From NCBI GenBank assembly GCA_001586195.1, contig CP014609.1, positions 2,454,001 through 2,518,000 of the forward strand: a stretch of DNA of 64,000 bases, in the 5' to 3' direction. The notes beneath the pieces are model-generated. The model searched no databases, was not told the DNA's origin, and was given only the letters and a program-made list of their open reading frames with translations. The DNA comes from Solibacillus silvestris (GTDB lineage Bacteria > Bacillota > Bacilli > Bacillales_A > Planococcaceae). Shown here piece after piece: positions 1 to 8,851 of this stretch. Positions within the stretch are counted from its first letter, which is position 1, and each line of letters opens with the position of its first letter. A program made the position numbers and the translations under genes.

Positions 1-318
1 CGTTAAAAAATCAAACATCGACCCGACAATTTGGAGGGCAATCTTTACAGCGAAGAAAATAATGGCAAACGCAAAGACGCGATAAAATGTACGGTCAACA
101 TCAAGTGAATCCAGAACGAGCGTCACTGTTGAACCTTCTGTAAATCCAGGATACGGAATCCATAATACAAATTTTTCTGCAAGCGGCTTATAATAAATAA
201 TCGCTACAATGAGGGCAATAATAAAACTTCCGATATTAATAAGCTGAACAACGAACCCTCGTTTCGCTCCAACTATAAGACTAATGATAAAGACTACGAG
301 AATAATTAAATCCAACAT
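1..318 (-). CDS. cvpA: CvpA family membrane protein, N-terminal part (runs off window edge)
   Basis: The minus-strand frame opens with ATG at 318 and stays open to base 1, giving 106 residues without a stop, so the C-terminus lies outside the window. The start MLDLIILVVFIISLIVGAKR followed by a second hydrophobic stretch is typical of CvpA/YshB proteins, multi-pass membrane proteins of poorly defined function named after colicin V production. The start lies 5 bp beyond the zapA stop codon and uses a GAAGGG-like ribosome site inside the end of zapA, so the two are very likely translationally coupled. The zapA-yshB order matches B. subtilis. Family assignment is confident; function is not established. 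Confidence 0.85.
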   Translation of the reverse strand, partial: MLDLIILVVFIISLIVGAKRGFVVQLINIGSFIIALIVAIIYYKPLAEKFVLWIPYPGFTEGSTVTLVLDSLDVDRTFYRVFAFAIIFFAVKIALQIVGSMFDFLT

Positions 319-323
319 GTATG

Positions 324-584
324 TCAACCCTTCAAATGTTTCAATTGTATTTCTAGTTTTTCAAATTGCTCTTTTAATAATAGATAGTCGTGCACAGAAT
401 TAACGGCTGTTAATACAGCTAGCTTCGCTGTATCTAAAGATGGATTATGGGCACTGATTTCCCGCATTTTGTCGTCCACTAATGAAGCAACAAGACGCAT
501 ATGGACCGATGATTCTGTTCCTACCATTTTATATGTATTGCCATATATTTCTACGGAAATGCGATTCTTTTCTTGCTCAGCCAA
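324..584 (-). CDS. zapA: Cell division protein ZapA
   Basis: An 86-residue protein, the usual length for ZapA, which binds FtsZ filaments and promotes their bundling at the division septum. The N-terminal part ([15 protein letters not shown]) is the family signature and the C-terminal third is a charged helix suited to the coiled-coil dimer or tetramer of the family. The start is a TTG at 584, six bases after a strong GGAGGG, with no better ATG nearby. It is followed directly by cvpA, as in B. subtilis (yshA-yshB), and diverges from rnhC. Confidence 0.93.
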   Translation of the reverse strand: MAEQEKNRISVEIYGNTYKMVGTESSVHMRLVASLVDDKMREISAHNPSLDTAKLAVLTAVNSVHDYLLLKEQFEKLEIQLKHLKG

Positions 585-679
585 AATAATCCCTCCAGAA
601 AAAATAAGTGAACAGTAACGAAAATACTATTTTCGATTCTTTGCCCAATAAATGATTGAATGCAAAACTGATTGGTTCT

Positions 680-709
680 ATTATATAACGATGCCATTTT
701 CCTATTGTA
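680..709 (-). promoter_or_regulatory. Candidate zapA promoter
   Basis: On the minus strand a perfect -10 TATAAT (680-685) follows a weak -35 TACAAT (704-709) with an 18-bp spacer, about 95 bp upstream of zapA. The rest of the 585-849 divergent region holds no gene. The weak -35 keeps this a prediction. Confidence 0.45.
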
Positions 710-849
710 CATCATACCATTTCCAAATTCACTATCGCAACACCATGTCCCGAATGTTCCTGTGAAAGAATCATACAATATGAAAGTTTCCCTTTTCTAT
801 TGTAAAAGCTATACTACATAGTAATACATTGTTTTTGAAAGGATCGATT

Positions 850-1779
850 ATGACAAATATCGTTTTACTATGCAGTGCTGACCAACAGCAATCTATTCAA
901 CATTTCTATAAAGACGCCCTTATTGAACGGAAGGCTCCCGGCGTAATTTTTGCGGTAAAACTTGCCGATACGGCCATTACTGCCTATAAATCAGGAAAAG
1001 TAATGTTTCAAGGGGCTGGTGCAGAACGTGAAGCCGCACGTTGGGGTCAAGCAAGTGCTCAAGCTTCTAAAATTGCATCCACTAAAGGTGATACACTCCC
1101 TGAAAATTTTGCATCCTTATCCGTTTTGGGCTCAGACGAGACTGGAACAGGCGATTACTTTGGCCCTGTAACTGTAGCGGCTGTCTATGTTCCAGCAGAT
1201 AAAATAGCGCTGGTCCAAGAACTTGGCGTGAAGGATTCTAAACAATTAACTGATGATTATATGCGTCAAATCGCTCCGGACTTAATGAAGGTTTGCGCTT
1301 ACAGTATATTGACGCTTCGCAATGATAAATACAATGAAATCCAGGCACGTGGTTACTCGCAGGGAAAAATAAAAGCGCTGCTGCACAATCAGGCTTTAAA
1401 ACATGTATTGACAAAAATAGCACCGGAAACACCGCAATATATTTTAATCGACCAATTTGCAGAGCGTGGAATTTACTATAATCATATAAAAAATGAAAAA
1501 GAAATTGTCCGTCAAAACGTCCTGTTCTCGACAAAAGCCGAAAATCTCCATGTAGCTGTTGCTACTGCTTCGATTTTGGCACGCTATGCATTTCTTAAAG
1601 AAATGGATCGTCTGGCAAAAGTGACAGGGTACCCTCTTCAAAAAGGAGCAAGCGGTAAAGTCGATGAAATGGCCGCAAAAATCTGGTTAAAGCATGGCGA
1701 AGAGACACTACGTTCCATGACAAAATGGCATTTTGCCAACACTGAAAAAGCACGCAAACTTCTGCAAAAAAGAAGGTAA
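850..1779 (+). CDS. rnhC: Ribonuclease HIII
   Basis: Degrades the RNA strand of RNA-DNA hybrids in the cytoplasm. The 309-residue protein has an N-terminal TBP-like substrate-binding domain (about residues 1-90, with the YKSGKVMFQG stretch) and then the RNase HII/HIII catalytic fold. The catalytic acidic pair is in GSDETGTGDYFGP (about D96/E97), with VKDSKQL and LIDQFA further on. The ATG at 850 follows GAAAGGA with good spacing; an upstream in-frame TTG would add seven residues without a better ribosome site. Divergence from zapA is as in B. subtilis (rnhC/yshA). Confidence 0.95.
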   Translation: MTNIVLLCSADQQQSIQHFYKDALIERKAPGVIFAVKLADTAITAYKSGKVMFQGAGAEREAARWGQASAQASKIASTKGDTLPENFASLSVLGSDETGTGDYFGPVTVAAVYVPADKIALVQELGVKDSKQLTDDYMRQIAPDLMKVCAYSILTLRNDKYNEIQARGYSQGKIKALLHNQALKHVLTKIAPETPQYILIDQFAERGIYYNHIKNEKEIVRQNVLFSTKAENLHVAVATASILARYAFLKEMDRLAKVTGYPLQKGASGKVDEMAAKIWLKHGEETLRSMTKWHFANTEKARKLLQKRR

Positions 1780-1784
1780 ATAAG

Positions 1785-1824
1785 AAAAAGGAGCTGTCGC
1801 CATAATTGGCAATAGCTCCTTTTT
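1785..1824. terminator. Bidirectional terminator between rnhC and the VOC gene
   Basis: An 11-bp inverted repeat (AAAAAGGAGCT at 1785-1795, AGCTCCTTTTT at 1814-1824) has T-rich flanks on both strands. It sits between two convergent genes and can serve both. Confidence 0.85.
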
Positions 1825-1826
1825 CG

Positions 1827-2198
1827 CTATTTTTCCATTATTGCAAAGTAATTTTCCTCATCATCAGCAAAGTTGAACACTTTCCCGAAAGGCATCTTCA
1901 TGAATTCTCCGACTGTAATTCCTTTTGATTTAAAATCTTCATACAGTTCCTCTAAATTTTGGGCATAAAACATTAGAGAAGGCGTAGACAAACTCAATTC
2001 TGGCGACATTTCTTCTATCTTCTTTTTATCATGCAATACAATGCTTGTCTGTGCTTCATCTTTTGGTGCAATCGTAATAATTCGCATGCCGTTATCGATG
2101 TCGGAAACTACAGTAAATCCTAATTTTTCAGTCCAAAACTTCTTTGACTGCTCCTGGTCTTCTACATACAACATGACTTGCCCTAATTGTTCAATCAT
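1827..2198 (-). CDS. VOC/glyoxalase family protein
   Basis: A 123-residue single-domain protein of the vicinal oxygen chelate (glyoxalase/bleomycin resistance) superfamily. The N-terminal pattern QVMLYVEDQEQSKKFWTEKL followed by GFTVVSDID, and the C-terminal FNFADDEENYFAIMEK, are typical of the two beta-alpha-beta-beta-beta modules. The substrate cannot be predicted; members include glyoxalases, dioxygenases and antibiotic-binding proteins. ATG follows AAAGGAG with good spacing. It appears to be a single-gene unit between two terminators. Confidence 0.8.
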   Translation of the reverse strand: MIEQLGQVMLYVEDQEQSKKFWTEKLGFTVVSDIDNGMRIITIAPKDEAQTSIVLHDKKKIEEMSPELSLSTPSLMFYAQNLEELYEDFKSKGITVGEFMKMPFGKVFNFADDEENYFAIMEK

Positions 2199-2262
2199 TT
2201 TTCGAACTCCTTTTTATACAAATTACTTTACCAAGTATTTTACCCAAGTATAACAAATAAAA

Positions 2263-2292
2263 AAACGGCAGGAGCAAAAACTCCTGCCGTTT
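2263..2292 (-). terminator. Terminator of the MFS transporter gene
   Basis: A perfect 12-bp stem (AAACGGCAGGAG at 2263-2274 and its complement at 2281-2292) is followed on the minus strand by a run of T. It lies 8 bp past the transporter stop codon. Confidence 0.9.
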
Positions 2293-2299
2293 CACTATT

Positions 2300-3823
2300 T
2301 TATTTTTTTTCTTGTACTGCTCCCGTAAAGTCTTCACGTTTCGTTATGTCTACACGCTTAATAAATAGCGCTAAAATTAAAGCTACAACTGTAACTGCTG
2401 CTGCTACGAAGAAACTGTACGTAATACCGTCAAGCATTGCCTGTTGCATTACCTGTGCTTGGGCTTGTGCAATTTGCTCAGCAGTCGGCTGTACTGCAGA
2501 TGAAGCATTCGCTTGCATATCCGCTGCAATTTCAGCTGCACGTGTTTTTGTGTGTGAGTTGAAAACTGTTACTAAAACAGCTGTACCAATTGCCCCTGCT
2601 ACTTGCTGAGCTGTATTGTTCATCGCCGTACCATGCGGATTTAAACGGTTTGGCAATGCATTTAATCCGTTTGTCATAATCGGCATCATGACCATCGAAA
2701 TACCTAACATACGGATTGTATAAACTGAAATAATAAATAAATAAGTTGAATCAACTTCCAAATATCCTAATCCGATTGTTGCTAATGTTGTAATCGTTAA
2801 CCCGACAACCGCTAAAATACGTGGTCCGAATCGGTCGAATAATTTCCCTGTAATCGGCGACATAATCCCCATTACAATTGCACCTGGCAACATCATTAAT
2901 CCTGCTTCAAATGGTTCGATTCCTCGAACACTCTGTACATAGGCAGGCGTTAAAATCATCCCTGAGAACATCGCTACAGATAATACCATCGATACGACAG
3001 ATGCGAGTGCGTATGAAGGATATGTGTAAATACGTAAATCCAGTAAAGGTTGTTCCAAGCGGAATTGACGAATGATAAACCAGGCTAAGCCAATTGCCCC
3101 TACGGTAATCGTTCCCCATACTTCTACTGCTGACCAGCCAGCTGAACTAGCTGTACTGAAGCCGTATAATAATCCGCCAAAACCGATTGTAGACAATACA
3201 ATAGAAAGTATATCTATTTTAGCATCACGGTTTGGAAGGACATCTTCCAGTTTCCAAACTGCCAGTAAAAGTGATAAAACGGCAATTGGAAGAATCATTT
3301 TAAACAGAACGCTCCAGTCGTAATGTTCCACAATCCACCCTGATAGTGTTGGTCCAATTGCTGGTGCCAATACCATAACTAAACCGAACATCCCCATTGC
3401 CTGCCCGCGTTTTTCAACCGGGAAGCTGATCAGCATTACGTTCATTAAAATCGGCGCCATCGTTGCTGCCCCAGCAGCTTGAATCATACGACCTGCCAAT
3501 AAAAAACTGAAGCTAGGCGCAAATGAGGCCAATGCTGTACCAATAACGAAAATCGCCATCGATAAAATGAATAAAGGTCTTGTTCTGAACTTCGTAATTA
3601 AATACGCCGAAGTAGGAACCAATACCCCGCTTACAAGCATATAGCCTGTCGCTAACCATTGTACTGTTGAATAGTCTTTAATATCAAAAGCAGTCATAAT
3701 AGACGGTAAAGCTACGTTTAATAATGTATTATTTAAAAATGCTACAAACGCCCCGACAAATAATACGGCAATCATTAAATACGGGGGTTTTTGAAATGTT
3801 TTTACATCTTTTGTCTGTTCCAT
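2300..3823 (-). CDS. MFS multidrug efflux transporter, DHA2 (EmrB/QacA) family
   Basis: A 507-residue polytopic membrane protein with about 14 hydrophobic segments, the size and layout of DHA2 drug:proton antiporters. Family motifs are visible: the loop 2-3 basic stretch (LITKFRTRPLF), motif C in segment 5 (GLVMVLAPAIGPTLSGWIVE) and the opening LPSIMTAFDI. It probably exports hydrophobic or cationic compounds; the substrate is unknown. It is divergent from a TetR-family regulator, and direct repeats lie in the intergenic promoter region, so induction by an effector of that repressor is likely. Confidence 0.9.
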   Translation of the reverse strand: MEQTKDVKTFQKPPYLMIAVLFVGAFVAFLNNTLLNVALPSIMTAFDIKDYSTVQWLATGYMLVSGVLVPTSAYLITKFRTRPLFILSMAIFVIGTALASFAPSFSFLLAGRMIQAAGAATMAPILMNVMLISFPVEKRGQAMGMFGLVMVLAPAIGPTLSGWIVEHYDWSVLFKMILPIAVLSLLLAVWKLEDVLPNRDAKIDILSIVLSTIGFGGLLYGFSTASSAGWSAVEVWGTITVGAIGLAWFIIRQFRLEQPLLDLRIYTYPSYALASVVSMVLSVAMFSGMILTPAYVQSVRGIEPFEAGLMMLPGAIVMGIMSPITGKLFDRFGPRILAVVGLTITTLATIGLGYLEVDSTYLFIISVYTIRMLGISMVMMPIMTNGLNALPNRLNPHGTAMNNTAQQVAGAIGTAVLVTVFNSHTKTRAAEIAADMQANASSAVQPTAEQIAQAQAQVMQQAMLDGITYSFFVAAAVTVVALILALFIKRVDITKREDFTGAVQEKK

Positions 3824-3876
3824 ATTTTTATTTCCCTTCTTTAATCTTTCAATCTTCCTATTTCTGTACTCGAACT

Positions 3877-3924
3877 ATTTTATACTCGGAGTCCAATAAA
3901 TTCAACAATTTTATACTCGAAGTC
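3877..3924. promoter_or_regulatory. Paired direct-repeat operator candidate at the MFS/TetR divergent region
   Basis: Two 17-bp copies of ATTTTATACTCGRAGTC (3877-3893 and 3908-3924) differ at one base and are spaced 31 bp, about three helical turns. Read on the minus strand they contain TATAAA-like -10 elements; a TTGTTG/18-bp/TATAAA arrangement could be the transporter promoter. A partial third copy (TACTCGAAC) lies near 3867. Most likely regulator binding sites, but no binding is shown by the sequence. Confidence 0.5.
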
Positions 3925-4053
3925 TAAAAACATTGCGAATCCACGCTTTAAACAGTAGAATGAGAGTACAATTCAGAGTATATAGTACAAAAAAATTCAC
4001 TTTTATTACGTTATATGCACAGTAAATCGTTTTAATTGATATGGAGGAAGTTC

Positions 4054-4947
4054 ATGAATCAACGAAAAAGACAGGTGCTTGATAGTGCATTGCAGCTTTT
4101 TATCGAAAAAGGCTTTCATGAAACATCAATACAGGACATTTTAGACAAAGCGCTTATTTCAAAAGGGACATTTTATAATTATTTCTCATCTAAAGTGGAA
4201 TGTTTTAAATCGATTATGGAACAGACCCGATACGAAGCAAGCTTATTACGCCATGAAATGCTGCTAAATCAAGATATAACCGATGAAAACTTATTATTGG
4301 AACAAATTCTCGTTCTTATGCAAATCAATAAAAAGCAAAACTTAGTATCCTTGTTCGAAAATATCTTTCAATCGAATGACAAGGAGCTCCGTCATTTATT
4401 GGAACGCTATCGCCTATTGGAAATTGAGTGGGTATCCAATCGTTTCACAGATATTTTTGGTGAGGAAGTCCGCCCCTATTCTCTAGAGCTTGCCATTTTA
4501 TATTTTGCGATGGTTCACCATTTAACTTATTCCCACCGTATCTTCTACAGTGAAATGATCGACCAGAAGAAAATTTTGCAAATTGCATTACGTAACGTTA
4601 AAGCAATTTATCCTATTATGTTGGAAAATGGCGACATCCTCATTACACAGGATGCCCTTCAACTAGTCGAAGAGAAAAAAATTTACCAGTCGATTACAAA
4701 GAACGATTTAATCGAAAAGGTTCAAGGATTCCTTGACCAGTTAAAACTCGATACCGACAATAGGGTGGGGACTCAATTCACTGAAAGTATTCTGGATGAA
4801 CTGCAGCGTAAAGATTTACGTCTTGCTGTTATCGAAACTATGCTTAAGCCTTTCCGTGAAGCTTTTGTAAACACACCGCATGCCGGTGAAAATGTCGAGC
4901 TTGCAAATTTATTATGGTACTTCATTAAAAACGGGGACCAGAACTAA
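4054..4947 (+). CDS. TetR/AcrR family transcriptional regulator
   Basis: A 297-residue regulator. The N-terminal helix-turn-helix (about residues 5-55: RQVLDSALQLFIEKGFHETS, then SKGTFYNYFSSKVECF) is a textbook TetR domain. The remaining 240 residues form a helical ligand-binding region longer than the usual 130-150, so it may belong to a long-C-terminus subgroup. ATG at 4054 follows GGAGGAAG; an earlier in-frame TTG has no ribosome site. It probably represses the divergent efflux gene and itself. Confidence 0.88.
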   Translation: MNQRKRQVLDSALQLFIEKGFHETSIQDILDKALISKGTFYNYFSSKVECFKSIMEQTRYEASLLRHEMLLNQDITDENLLLEQILVLMQINKKQNLVSLFENIFQSNDKELRHLLERYRLLEIEWVSNRFTDIFGEEVRPYSLELAILYFAMVHHLTYSHRIFYSEMIDQKKILQIALRNVKAIYPIMLENGDILITQDALQLVEEKKIYQSITKNDLIEKVQGFLDQLKLDTDNRVGTQFTESILDELQRKDLRLAVIETMLKPFREAFVNTPHAGENVELANLLWYFIKNGDQN

Positions 4948-4977
4948 TATTAGTGTCTGATGATCCTCACCAATAAA

Positions 4978-5016
4978 AAAAGTCGTATTGAACGTCATCT
5001 GTTCAATACGACTTTT
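4978..5016. terminator. Bidirectional terminator
   Basis: A 16-bp stem (4978-4993 with 5001-5016) containing AGTCGTATTGAAC, with A-rich and T-rich flanks, lies between the convergent tetR-like gene and the RNA helicase. Confidence 0.9.
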
Positions 5017-5018
5017 TA

Positions 5019-6464
5019 TTAGTTATTGCTCGTCGAGATGTGCACTTTTAATTGCTTGCCCTTAATAGGCGTTGTTTTCATCGCTTTTAACACGAGATTT
5101 CCTTTTCCATTTAGAATTTCTACGAATGTAGATGTATCCAGTATCGTAATAATGCCGATATCAGCGGCGGTCATCCCCGGAATCTTTGCAATTGTTCCGA
5201 CAAAATCAACAGCACGCAGCTTTTTCTTCTTACCGCCATTAAAATAAAGCTTCGTAATGTTTGCATCAACTTTGGCATTCTTTTGTTTTTTCTTTTGTGG
5301 TCGGCTCTGCATCTTTTTGTCAAACGCTTCCGCCTTTGCCTCAACTTCCTCGTGTGTCGGCAAATCCACCTTCGGAATCGTAAAGCCGATCAGTTCTTCA
5401 ATCCCCGCAAGAAAATCATGTTCAAATGGTGTTACAAACGTAACAGCTTTTCCTTCCTTGCCGGCACGTCCTGTTCGACCGGTACGATGTACATACGCTT
5501 CTTTTTCCATCGGTAAATCATAGTTAATCACTAACGAAATATTCTCGATATCAATGCCGCGTGCCGCAACATCTGTTGCCACTAAATAACGGAAATCTCC
5601 GCGCTTGTAGTCGTTCATGACAAGTAAGCGTGTTGACTGGTCCATGCCGCCGTGCAGCTTATCGACACTGTACTCTCGGTCATACAAATAATCATGCAAT
5701 GCATCGACCCGATCTTTTGTACGACAGAAAATAATGCACGTATCCGGATTTTCCACAACTGCAATTTTTTCGACAGCAGCTGTTTTTTCCTCATCCTGCA
5801 CTTCAATAACGGCATGTTCAATTTTTGGCGCGGCCTCTTCAGATTGTACTTCGATATCAACCGGATCATTTAAGTAATTGGAAGCCAGTTTTTTTATCGA
5901 TTCTGGTACTGTCGCAGAAAACAGCATCATTACTTCACGATGTTCTACATGTGCCAATATCGCTTCAACTTGCTCGATAAAGCCCATGTTGAGCATTTCG
6001 TCTGCTTCATCAAGAACAACATAGCGAATTTTATCGAGCTTCAATGTTCCCTTTTCGATATGGTCCAGCACACGTCCTGGCGTACCAACTGCAATATGTG
6101 TTTTTTGCTTTAATTCGTCCTGTTGATAACGGAACGGCTGCTTTCCGTAAAGTGCAGTAGCTTTAATACGTTTATAACGCCCAATATTGGTAAACTCCTC
6201 TTTTACTTGAACAGCCAATTCACGTGTCGGGGTCAATACGAGCGCTTGTGGCTTGTTTTCGATCCATTCAATGTTTTCACAAATGGGAATTGCGAATGCT
6301 GCAGTTTTTCCGCTTCCTGTTTGTGCTTTCACAATTAAATCCTGTTCTTTTAATGCGTGGGGCAATACTTTTTGCTGAACTTCAGTTGGGGTACTGTAAT
6401 CTAAATCTTTAAGTGCATTTTGCAATTCTGGTGATAATGGAAATTCGTTAAAATTAGTTGTCAT
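5019..6464 (-). CDS. dbpA: DEAD-box ATP-dependent RNA helicase, DbpA/YxiN type
   Basis: A 481-residue helicase with all core motifs in order: AQTGSGKT (about 48-55), [26 protein letters not shown] and HRTGRTGR. After a lysine-rich linker, the last 75 residues (from [11 protein letters not shown] to LKVHIS) match the DbpA RNA-binding domain, which in B. subtilis YxiN and E. coli DbpA recognises hairpin 92 of 23S rRNA. A role in large-subunit assembly is therefore expected. It starts 22 bp after the lysR-type gene with a GAGGAAT ribosome site and may be co-transcribed with it. Confidence 0.93.
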   Translation of the reverse strand: MTTNFNEFPLSPELQNALKDLDYSTPTEVQQKVLPHALKEQDLIVKAQTGSGKTAAFAIPICENIEWIENKPQALVLTPTRELAVQVKEEFTNIGRYKRIKATALYGKQPFRYQQDELKQKTHIAVGTPGRVLDHIEKGTLKLDKIRYVVLDEADEMLNMGFIEQVEAILAHVEHREVMMLFSATVPESIKKLASNYLNDPVDIEVQSEEAAPKIEHAVIEVQDEEKTAAVEKIAVVENPDTCIIFCRTKDRVDALHDYLYDREYSVDKLHGGMDQSTRLLVMNDYKRGDFRYLVATDVAARGIDIENISLVINYDLPMEKEAYVHRTGRTGRAGKEGKAVTFVTPFEHDFLAGIEELIGFTIPKVDLPTHEEVEAKAEAFDKKMQSRPQKKKQKNAKVDANITKLYFNGGKKKKLRAVDFVGTIAKIPGMTAADIGIITILDTSTFVEILNGKGNLVLKAMKTTPIKGKQLKVHISTSNN

Positions 6465-6486
6465 ATTTATTCCTCATTTTCTTCTA

Positions 6487-7380
6487 TTAATGAATGATTC
6501 CCGGATCAACAATAGCGATAAATTTCCTTGTTGCCTTCGAGAGTGAAACATTTTTTAAATGGACAATTCCTAAACTGCGCTTAGGAATTGGCTGTTGGAG
6601 CTCAATCTCATATAAAAGCCCTTTATCCAAGTAATCGGTCGCAAACTCCTTTGTTACACTTGCGACACCTAAATTGATTTTTGCAAATTCCAATACTAAA
6701 TCATGTGAGCCTAATTCGAATTCAGGTGAAATCGTATAGCCTTGTTCTTTTAGATAGTTTTCCACATAATTACGAGAGTTTGCCTTTCTCTCCAAAAAAA
6801 TTAATGGCAGCTTCATGAGCATATCGAGGCGAATTGGCTTTTTTGATAAGTTTTTATATTTTTGTCCGCACACAAATATATCATGAATTTCCTTACAGGG
6901 GCTAACTTGAAGCTGGGGATCTTGAATCGGTAAGTTGCATATGCCCAAGTCTGCTTCCCCTGATTTGATAAAAGCCAATATTTCATTCGTTGTACCGTTT
7001 AAAACCTTTAGTTTAATGCCAGGATACCTAATATGAAATGACTCTAAATAAGGCAGTAAAAAGTATCTTGAAATCGTATCCCCTACACCTATACGTAAAA
7101 CGCCTGTACGCAGATTTTTAAATTCGGCCATTTTTTCTTCACCCGCGTCTAAAATACCAAGAGCAGAATTAACGTATTCGTGTAACAATTCACCTTCTTC
7201 TGTTAAGGTTACCCCTTTTGGTGTTCTATTAAATAAAATAGTATCAAGTTCTTTTTCAAGCTTAGAAATAGACTGGCTAACGGCCGGCTGTGTCATGTAT
7301 AAAGCATTCGCTGCCTTTGAAAAACTTTTACTGCGACTTACTTCATTGAATATGCGATATGCTTCTAACTTTATTATCAT
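6487..7380 (-). CDS. LysR family transcriptional regulator
   Basis: 297 residues, typical LysR length. The N-terminal winged helix (about 1-60) shows the signature SFSKAANALYMTQPAVSQSI followed by LEKELDTILFNR, and the rest is the periplasmic-binding-protein-like effector domain (about 90-290). It is transcribed away from the CofE-like gene across a 153-bp region, the usual arrangement of a LysR regulator and its target. Effector unknown. Confidence 0.9.
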   Translation of the reverse strand: MIIKLEAYRIFNEVSRSKSFSKAANALYMTQPAVSQSISKLEKELDTILFNRTPKGVTLTEEGELLHEYVNSALGILDAGEEKMAEFKNLRTGVLRIGVGDTISRYFLLPYLESFHIRYPGIKLKVLNGTTNEILAFIKSGEADLGICNLPIQDPQLQVSPCKEIHDIFVCGQKYKNLSKKPIRLDMLMKLPLIFLERKANSRNYVENYLKEQGYTISPEFELGSHDLVLEFAKINLGVASVTKEFATDYLDKGLLYEIELQQPIPKRSLGIVHLKNVSLSKATRKFIAIVDPGIIH

Positions 7381-7387
7381 ATAACCC

Positions 7388-7440
7388 TCACTTATATCTG
7401 ATATTAGAATTATTAATTTTACTTATATCACATGAACAGG
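7388..7440. promoter_or_regulatory. Candidate LysR binding region
   Basis: Within the divergent lysR/cofE-like region the octamer ACTTATAT occurs twice, near 7389 and 7420. The first copy overlaps a small palindrome, ATATCTGATAT. LysR proteins usually bind interrupted dyads in such divergent spacers. The assignment rests only on these repeats and the location. Confidence 0.3.
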
Positions 7441-7533
7441 TTATAGTAAACATTGTGAGATTACTTATGTTTTGCTTAAAGGTAAGCAAAAGCAATTAAA
7501 ATATAACTTACAGCTATTGAAGGAGAGATTATT

Positions 7534-8724
7534 TTGGAACGTGTAGTAGGAACGGTTGTACGAGGTCTTCGTGGCCCAATTATTAATGAAGGTGACGATA
7601 TTGTTCAAATCGTTGTTGATACAGCGTTAAATGCTGCAAAGACAGAAGGCTATGAAATTGAAAATCGTGATATTGTGACTGTAACAGAATCTGTTGTTGC
7701 ACGTGCACAAGGAAACTACGCTAAAATTTCAGATATCGCATCAGATGTAAAAGCCAAATTCGGAGATGATACAGTAGGTGTAATTTTCCCGATTCTTTCG
7801 CGTAACCGCTTCTCTAACATTTTAAAAGGAATTGCAGCAGGTACGAAGAAAATCGTTCTTATGTTAAGCTACCCATCAGATGAGGTGGGCAACCATTTAG
7901 TATCATTGGATGAGCTAGATGAAAAAGGCATCAATCCATGGACAGATGTACTGACAGAAGCTGAATTCCGTGGTCATTTCGGTTTTAACAAACATACATT
8001 TACAGGTGTGGACTACATCGAATATTATAAAGAATTAATCGTTGAACAAGGCGCGGAAGTAGAAGTTATCTTCTCGAACAATGCAAAAACGATTTTAGAT
8101 TATACGAAAAGCATTTTAACTTGCGATATTCACTCGCGCTTCCGTACAAAACGTATTCTAAATGCTGCTGGTGCAGAAAAAGTTTTTGGTCTTGACGACA
8201 TTTTAGCTGAATCTGTAAACGGATCTGGCTGTAACTCTAAATATGGATTACTTGGATCAAACAAATCGACAGAAGATGGTATTAAATTATTCCCGGATAA
8301 CTGTCAACCGATTGTTGATGACATTCAAGCAAAAATATTGGCTGCTACTGGGAAACTTGTAGAAGTAATGATTTACGGTGATGGTGCATTTAAAGATCCA
8401 GTAGGCCAAATTTGGGAACTTGCAGATCCTGTTGTCTCACCTGCTTACACACCAGGTCTTGACGGTACTCCAAACGAGATCAAGTTGAAATATTTAGCGG
8501 ATAACGATTTCGCTAACTTGCAGGGTGAAGAGCTGAAAGAAGCAATCAAAGACTATATTAACAACAAAGAAGAAGATTTAACTGGCAATATGGCCGCACA
8601 AGGTACGACACCTCGTAAGCTGACAGATTTAATCGGTTCATTATCTGACTTAACTTCAGGTTCAGGCGATAAAGGAACACCAATGATCTACATCCAAGGT
8701 TATTTCGATAACTATACGAAGTAA
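7534..8724 (+). CDS. CofE-like protein (coenzyme F420-0:gamma-glutamyl ligase family), orphan
   Basis: A 396-residue protein that resembles the F420-0:L-glutamate ligase family (CofE/FbiB N-terminal domain). The opening pattern with a leading GTVVRGLRGPII, then EIENRDIVTVTESVVARAQG, is family-like, as is the internal VNGSGCNSKYGLLGSN stretch. True CofE proteins add glutamate to F420-0 using GTP. No other F420 gene is in this window and Bacilli are not known as F420 producers, so it may ligate glutamate to another acceptor. The start is a TTG after AAGGAGAG; no ATG fits. A terminator follows directly. Confidence 0.7.
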   Translation: MERVVGTVVRGLRGPIINEGDDIVQIVVDTALNAAKTEGYEIENRDIVTVTESVVARAQGNYAKISDIASDVKAKFGDDTVGVIFPILSRNRFSNILKGIAAGTKKIVLMLSYPSDEVGNHLVSLDELDEKGINPWTDVLTEAEFRGHFGFNKHTFTGVDYIEYYKELIVEQGAEVEVIFSNNAKTILDYTKSILTCDIHSRFRTKRILNAAGAEKVFGLDDILAESVNGSGCNSKYGLLGSNKSTEDGIKLFPDNCQPIVDDIQAKILAATGKLVEVMIYGDGAFKDPVGQIWELADPVVSPAYTPGLDGTPNEIKLKYLADNDFANLQGEELKEAIKDYINNKEEDLTGNMAAQGTTPRKLTDLIGSLSDLTSGSGDKGTPMIYIQGYFDNYTK

Positions 8725-8730
8725 AAAACA

Positions 8731-8769
8731 AAAAGACTCAATTTCCCTCCAATGGAAATTGAGTCTTTT
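8731..8769 (+). terminator. Terminator of the CofE-like gene
   Basis: A 16-bp stem (AAAAGACTCAATTTCC at 8731-8746 with its complement at 8754-8769) ends in a T-rich run just past the stop codon. Confidence 0.9.
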
Positions 8770-8789
8770 AATTCCTATAAAAAATAAAA

Positions 8790-8822
8790 CGGTGCAAATT
8801 TTAGATTTCAAAATTTGCACCG
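8790..8822 (-). terminator. Terminator of the opuA-type operon
   Basis: A 13-bp stem (CGGTGCAAATTTT at 8790-8802, complement at 8810-8822) is followed on the minus strand by TTTTATTTT, 30 bp after the binding-protein stop. Confidence 0.88.
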
Positions 8823-8851
8823 CTTTTGATTTAAGCTAAAACTTTTTTAAA

